Below the pieces are notes generated by a model, which did no database searches, had not been told where the DNA came from, and was given only the letters and a program-made list of their open reading frames with translations. Shown here in pieces: positions 13,474-15,919 of a DNA stretch of 15,919 nt; the stretch's first letter is position 1; every line of letters starts with the position of its first letter. Source of the stretch: DATAAM01 sp036260075 (lineage in GTDB: Bacteria > Actinomycetota > Acidimicrobiia > Acidimicrobiales > JAHWLA01). The stretch lies in NCBI GenBank assembly GCA_036260075.1, contig DATAAM010000017.1, positions 1 to 15,919 on the forward strand, given 5' to 3'. Position numbers and translations under genes: made by a program.

Positions 13474-15375
13474 GTGCAACAGCTCCATCTCGTCGGCTTC
13501 ACCACCGACCTCGAGGGTCTCATCTTCAGCGCCCGCAAGGGAGCGAAGTCGGGCGGCTACCTCGTGGTGCTCGACGACAAGCTGCGCGCCACCGTCGAAG
13601 ATGCCTTCCGCCTGCGCAACGGCCAGGCGCCTGGGGGCGAGGGAGGCGACGACGCGCCGGGTGGCGGGGGCGGGCGCCCCCGTCGACCTCGGCCGGAGAG
13701 CACGCTCAGCCCGCGCGAGATCCAGGCGCGGCTGCGGTCGGGGAGCACCATCGCCGAGGTGGCGCGCGAGGGGGGCGTCGACGAGGAGTGGGTGAGCCGG
13801 TTCGCCGTGCCCATCCAGGCCGAGCAGGCACAGGTCGTCGGTCGCGCTCGGCGGCTCACGTTCGTCAAGCCCCGTCTGGGCGAGTCGGCCCTGCCGCTCG
13901 GCACGGCCGTGCGCTGGAACCTGGCCGACAAGGGCATCCGGCTCTTCGACGACGACTACGACGTGGCCTGGACGGCCTACAACCTGCAAGGTGCGTCGTG
14001 GGTGGTGCGGTTCGAGTACGCATCGCGCCAGAAGCGCCAGGTGGCCGAGTGGGAGGTCGACCTGCGCGAAGGCGAGCTGTTCGCCCGCAACCGCACGGCC
14101 TCCGAGCTGGGCTACGTCGACGCCGCCCGCCGTCGACGCCGCCCGCCCGCGCTCGAACCGTCGCCGCGTGAGACACCGGCGCGCCCGGTCGAGCCTGCGC
14201 GGTCGGTGGCGCCCGCGGCGCGTCGCGACGACGAGGCGGCCCCGCCTGCACCGGCGCGCACGCCCGCCCGCCGGGGCGGGGGCACCGACGCGGGCGCGCG
14301 GCCCGCGGCCCGCAGCGGCGCAGGAGGCGGTCGTGGCGCTGCGCCCACTCGTGGGCGCAGCGCGGTGAAGAAGGCGGCAGCCGCCGCCAAGGGCCGCCGA
14401 GCGACGGCAGCCAACAAGGCAGGCAAGGCCACCGCGTCGCGCAAGGCGGCGTCGGCCAAGCGGGCGCGCCCCCAGAAGCCCGCGGGGAAGAAGCGGGGCA
14501 GCGCCGACCACGCTGCCGGTCGCCGCACGCCTCCGGCCGCCAAGCCCACGTCGGCGGCGGCCAAGGCTGCGTCGGCGGCGGCCAAGGCTGCGTCGGCGGC
14601 GCCGATCGTCGTCGCCGCCCTGCCCGACGAGCCGGTGCGGCCCAGCCATCTGGCGCGCCCGCCGTCGCCCATGCCCACCGCCCGTCGAGCCACCTCGCTG
14701 CCGTTGCACGCGCCTCGCCCCGTGCCTCCCCGGCCAGTGGTCGCGCCCGAGCGCCCGCACCGTCCCCCGCCGCCACCCGAGCCGGAGGCGGAGCGCGACC
14801 TCCCGGAGCCGACGGCGCCGGCACCCGAGCCGGCCGAGCCGGTGCGGGCGCGGCCGAAGTCGCAGGCGGCCCCGGGCGACGAGCCGGTGCGCCGGGTGGC
14901 GGGCGACAACGTCCGCGTGCTCGCCCGTCCCGGGCGGACCAACGGCGACGGCGCCGCTGCCCCGATCGCCACCGCACCCCGCCGTCGTCCCTCGCGGGCC
15001 GATGCGCCGGGAGCCGACCAAGCCGCCGGCGACACGCCGGAGCGCAAGCTGGCCCGCCGGCTGGCGTCGACGCCGACGCGCCCCGAGGGCGGCGGCCGCA
15101 CACGGCGGATCCCGTCCGCGGCGTCGGCTGCGCCGGGGGCCGGTGCCCAGCCGGAGGCCGAGCCCATGTGGCACGGGCCGGGCTCGGGGGAGCCTGCGCC
15201 GACGGTGCGCATCCGGGCCGACCTGGCCGCAGGCACGCGGCGTCCCGTCGATCCGGGCGAGGCGGCCGCGGGCGGCACGCCAGCGGCCGGCACGGGCACG
15301 GGCACGGGCGACACCGTCGCAGGCCCGACGGCCGCCCGCACACGGCGCCGGGAACGGCCGCTGCGGGCCCGGTGA
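13474..15375 (+). CDS. sepH: Septation protein SepH (DUF3071) with a very long disordered tail
   Basis: This 633-aa protein begins at GTG 13474. Residues 1-50 (QQLHLVGFTTDLEGLIFSA... then LVVLDDKLRATVEDAF) and the helix-turn-helix-like segment SPREIQARLRSG...VAREGGVDEEWVSRF (79-110) match the DUF3071 domain of SepH, which in Streptomyces and mycobacteria binds FtsZ and promotes Z-ring assembly. A Gly-rich insert (53-67) splits the two halves of the domain. Conserved-looking sequence continues to about residue 215, including AVRWNLADKGIRLFDDDYDVAWTAY in two parts. The remaining roughly 400 residues are Pro/Ala/Arg-rich and disordered, with a Lys/Ala-rich, histone-H1-like block at about 298-345 and a small tandem repeat. 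Streptomyces SepH is about half this length. I could not pick out the conserved C-terminal FtsZ-related motif with confidence. The stop overlaps the queG start by four bases (GTGA). Confidence 0.88.
   Translation: MQQLHLVGFTTDLEGLIFSARKGAKSGGYLVVLDDKLRATVEDAFRLRNGQAPGGEGGDDAPGGGGGRPRRPRPESTLSPREIQARLRSGSTIAEVAREGGVDEEWVSRFAVPIQAEQAQVVGRARRLTFVKPRLGESALPLGTAVRWNLADKGIRLFDDDYDVAWTAYNLQGASWVVRFEYASRQKRQVAEWEVDLREGELFARNRTASELGYVDAARRRRRPPALEPSPRETPARPVEPARSVAPAARRDDEAAPPAPARTPARRGGGTDAGARPAARSGAGGGRGAAPTRGRSAVKKAAAAAKGRRATAANKAGKATASRKAASAKRARPQKPAGKKRGSADHAAGRRTPPAAKPTSAAAKAASAAAKAASAAPIVVAALPDEPVRPSHLARPPSPMPTARRATSLPLHAPRPVPPRPVVAPERPHRPPPPPEPEAERDLPEPTAPAPEPAEPVRARPKSQAAPGDEPVRRVAGDNVRVLARPGRTNGDGAAAPIATAPRRRPSRADAPGADQAAGDTPERKLARRLASTPTRPEGGGRTRRIPSAASAAPGAGAQPEAEPMWHGPGSGEPAPTVRIRADLAAGTRRPVDPGEAAAGGTPAAGTGTGTGDTVAGPTAARTRRRERPLRAR
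14551..14601 (+). repeat. 21-bp tandem repeat inside sepH
   Basis: A 21-base unit starting TCGGCGGCGGCCAAGGCTGC is repeated perfectly at 14551-14571 and 14572-14592, with a nine-base third partial copy to 14601. It encodes the heptad SAAAKAA in frame, so copy changes alter protein length without a frameshift. Confidence 0.8.
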
Positions 15376-15919
15376 GCCCGGGGGCTTCACCGGCGCCGGC
15401 CGTGGCCGACCCCGCGGCGCTCGCCGGGCTGGCCGACGACGTGCGCCGAGTGGGGCGGGCCGCGGGCCTCGACGCCGTCGGCATCGCCGAGGCCCGTCCC
15501 TTCGACCGGGCCCGCCGGGCGTTGGCCGAGCGCAAGGCGGCAGGCCTGCACGGCGGCATGCAGTTCACCTACCGCAATCCCGACCGGGCCACCGACCCGG
15601 CTCGCACGCTGCCGGGGGCCCGGGCGTTGGTGGTGGGTGCGCGGGGCTACCACCGGGGCCGACCGGTCCGCCCGCCCGCCGCCGGCGGGCCGTGGGCGGC
15701 AGTGGCCGAGTACTCGTGGCGCGACCAGTACGCCGGACTGCGCCGGGCGCTGGGCGAGGTGGCGGGCCGGCTGGAGGAAGCGGGCTACCGCACCCGCGTG
15801 CTCGCCGACGACAACGCGCTCGTCGACCGGGAGGCAGCCCACCGGGCGGGCATCGGCTGGTTCGGCAAGAACGCCAACCTCCTGCTGCCCGGCCTCGGCT
15901 CCTGGTTCGTGCTGGGCTC
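15372..15919 (+). CDS. queG: Epoxyqueuosine reductase QueG, N-terminal part (cut by window end)
   Basis: From GTG 15372, overlapping the sepH stop by four bases, an open frame runs to the window end (182 full codons). The sequence matches the N-terminal (DUF1730) domain of QueG, the cobalamin- and iron-sulfur-dependent enzyme that reduces epoxyqueuosine to queuosine in tRNA. Visible motifs are DAVGIAEARPF, GMQFTYRNPDRATDPARTLPGARALVVGA, YSWRDQY and DDNALVDREAAHRAGIGWFGKNANLL. The Asp of DDN lies where the catalytic acid is expected, and GWFGKN is a family hallmark. The first 12 or so residues (SPGASPAPAV) are low-complexity, so GTG 15402 is a possible later start. The [4Fe-4S] cysteine clusters lie beyond the window. 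The overlap with sepH suggests co-translation, but no functional link is known. Confidence 0.92.
   Translation, partial: MSPGASPAPAVADPAALAGLADDVRRVGRAAGLDAVGIAEARPFDRARRALAERKAAGLHGGMQFTYRNPDRATDPARTLPGARALVVGARGYHRGRPVRPPAAGGPWAAVAEYSWRDQYAGLRRALGEVAGRLEEAGYRTRVLADDNALVDREAAHRAGIGWFGKNANLLLPGLGSWFVLG

Noticed and set aside
14341..14600. Lys/Ala-rich repeats in sepH considered as a CRISPR-like or mobile repeat
   Set aside because: The repeat is in frame, has no spacers and encodes a simple SAAAKAA heptad within a disordered protein tail.
13084..15390. Antisense open frame of 768 codons over sepH
   Set aside because: The Arg/Gly-rich product is the mirror of the Pro/Ala/Arg-rich tail. The plus strand has DUF3071 similarity and overlapping neighbours.

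Overview
The window is GC-rich, densely packed bacterial DNA. It encodes a WhiB-type iron-sulfur regulator, a SepH-type septation protein (DUF3071), a DnaQ exonuclease/GIY-YIG fusion of the kind found in mycobacteria, and several genes whose -10-like hexamers (TANNNT) sit 7-9 bases before the start codon, as in leaderless actinobacterial transcripts. Together these point firmly to an actinomycete. The mix of small conserved proteins, a permease-ATPase fusion and QueG suggests the class Acidimicrobiia, but that placement is inference. I see no rRNA, tRNA, CRISPR array, insertion sequence or phage gene.

Layout. Bases 1-4971 hold the end of an unidentified gene and a branched-chain amino-acid type (LivKHMGF-like) ABC importer: a Tat/lipoprotein substrate-binding protein, permease LivH, a LivM-LivG fusion and ATPase LivF. 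All are on the plus strand and nearly all junctions are 1-4 base overlaps; the one real gap (binding protein to livH) carries a nested hairpin. A whiB gene follows (5121-5351). Then come an acyl-CoA dehydrogenase and trpD, translationally coupled, followed by two tiny genes (a 53-aa lipoprotein and a 51-aa acidic protein). A 19-bp perfect inverted repeat closes that cluster at the convergent boundary (7954-8011).

On the minus strand are a DEDDh exonuclease fused to a truncated UvrC-like nuclease (8014-9729) and a DUF885 metallopeptidase-like protein (9771-11261). The nuclease promoter contains a LexA/SOS-box-like operator that occupies almost the whole 17-base spacer. Back on the plus strand, and divergent from DUF885 through overlapping -10 elements, are a zinc-ribbon protein and a coiled-coil/NYN nuclease. 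A 17-bp hairpin separates these from a 55-aa secreted protein on the minus strand. The right end holds a cysteine-rich 66-aa protein, sepH with a very long disordered, partly histone-H1-like tail, and a queG gene cut by the window end.

I found no convincing multi-gene novel system. The most useful leads are the SOS operator on the nuclease fusion, a hairpin family sharing the stem CCGTTCTGG/CCAGAACGG, the overlapping divergent promoters at 11271-11280, and four small proteins of 51-66 aa that are easily missed.
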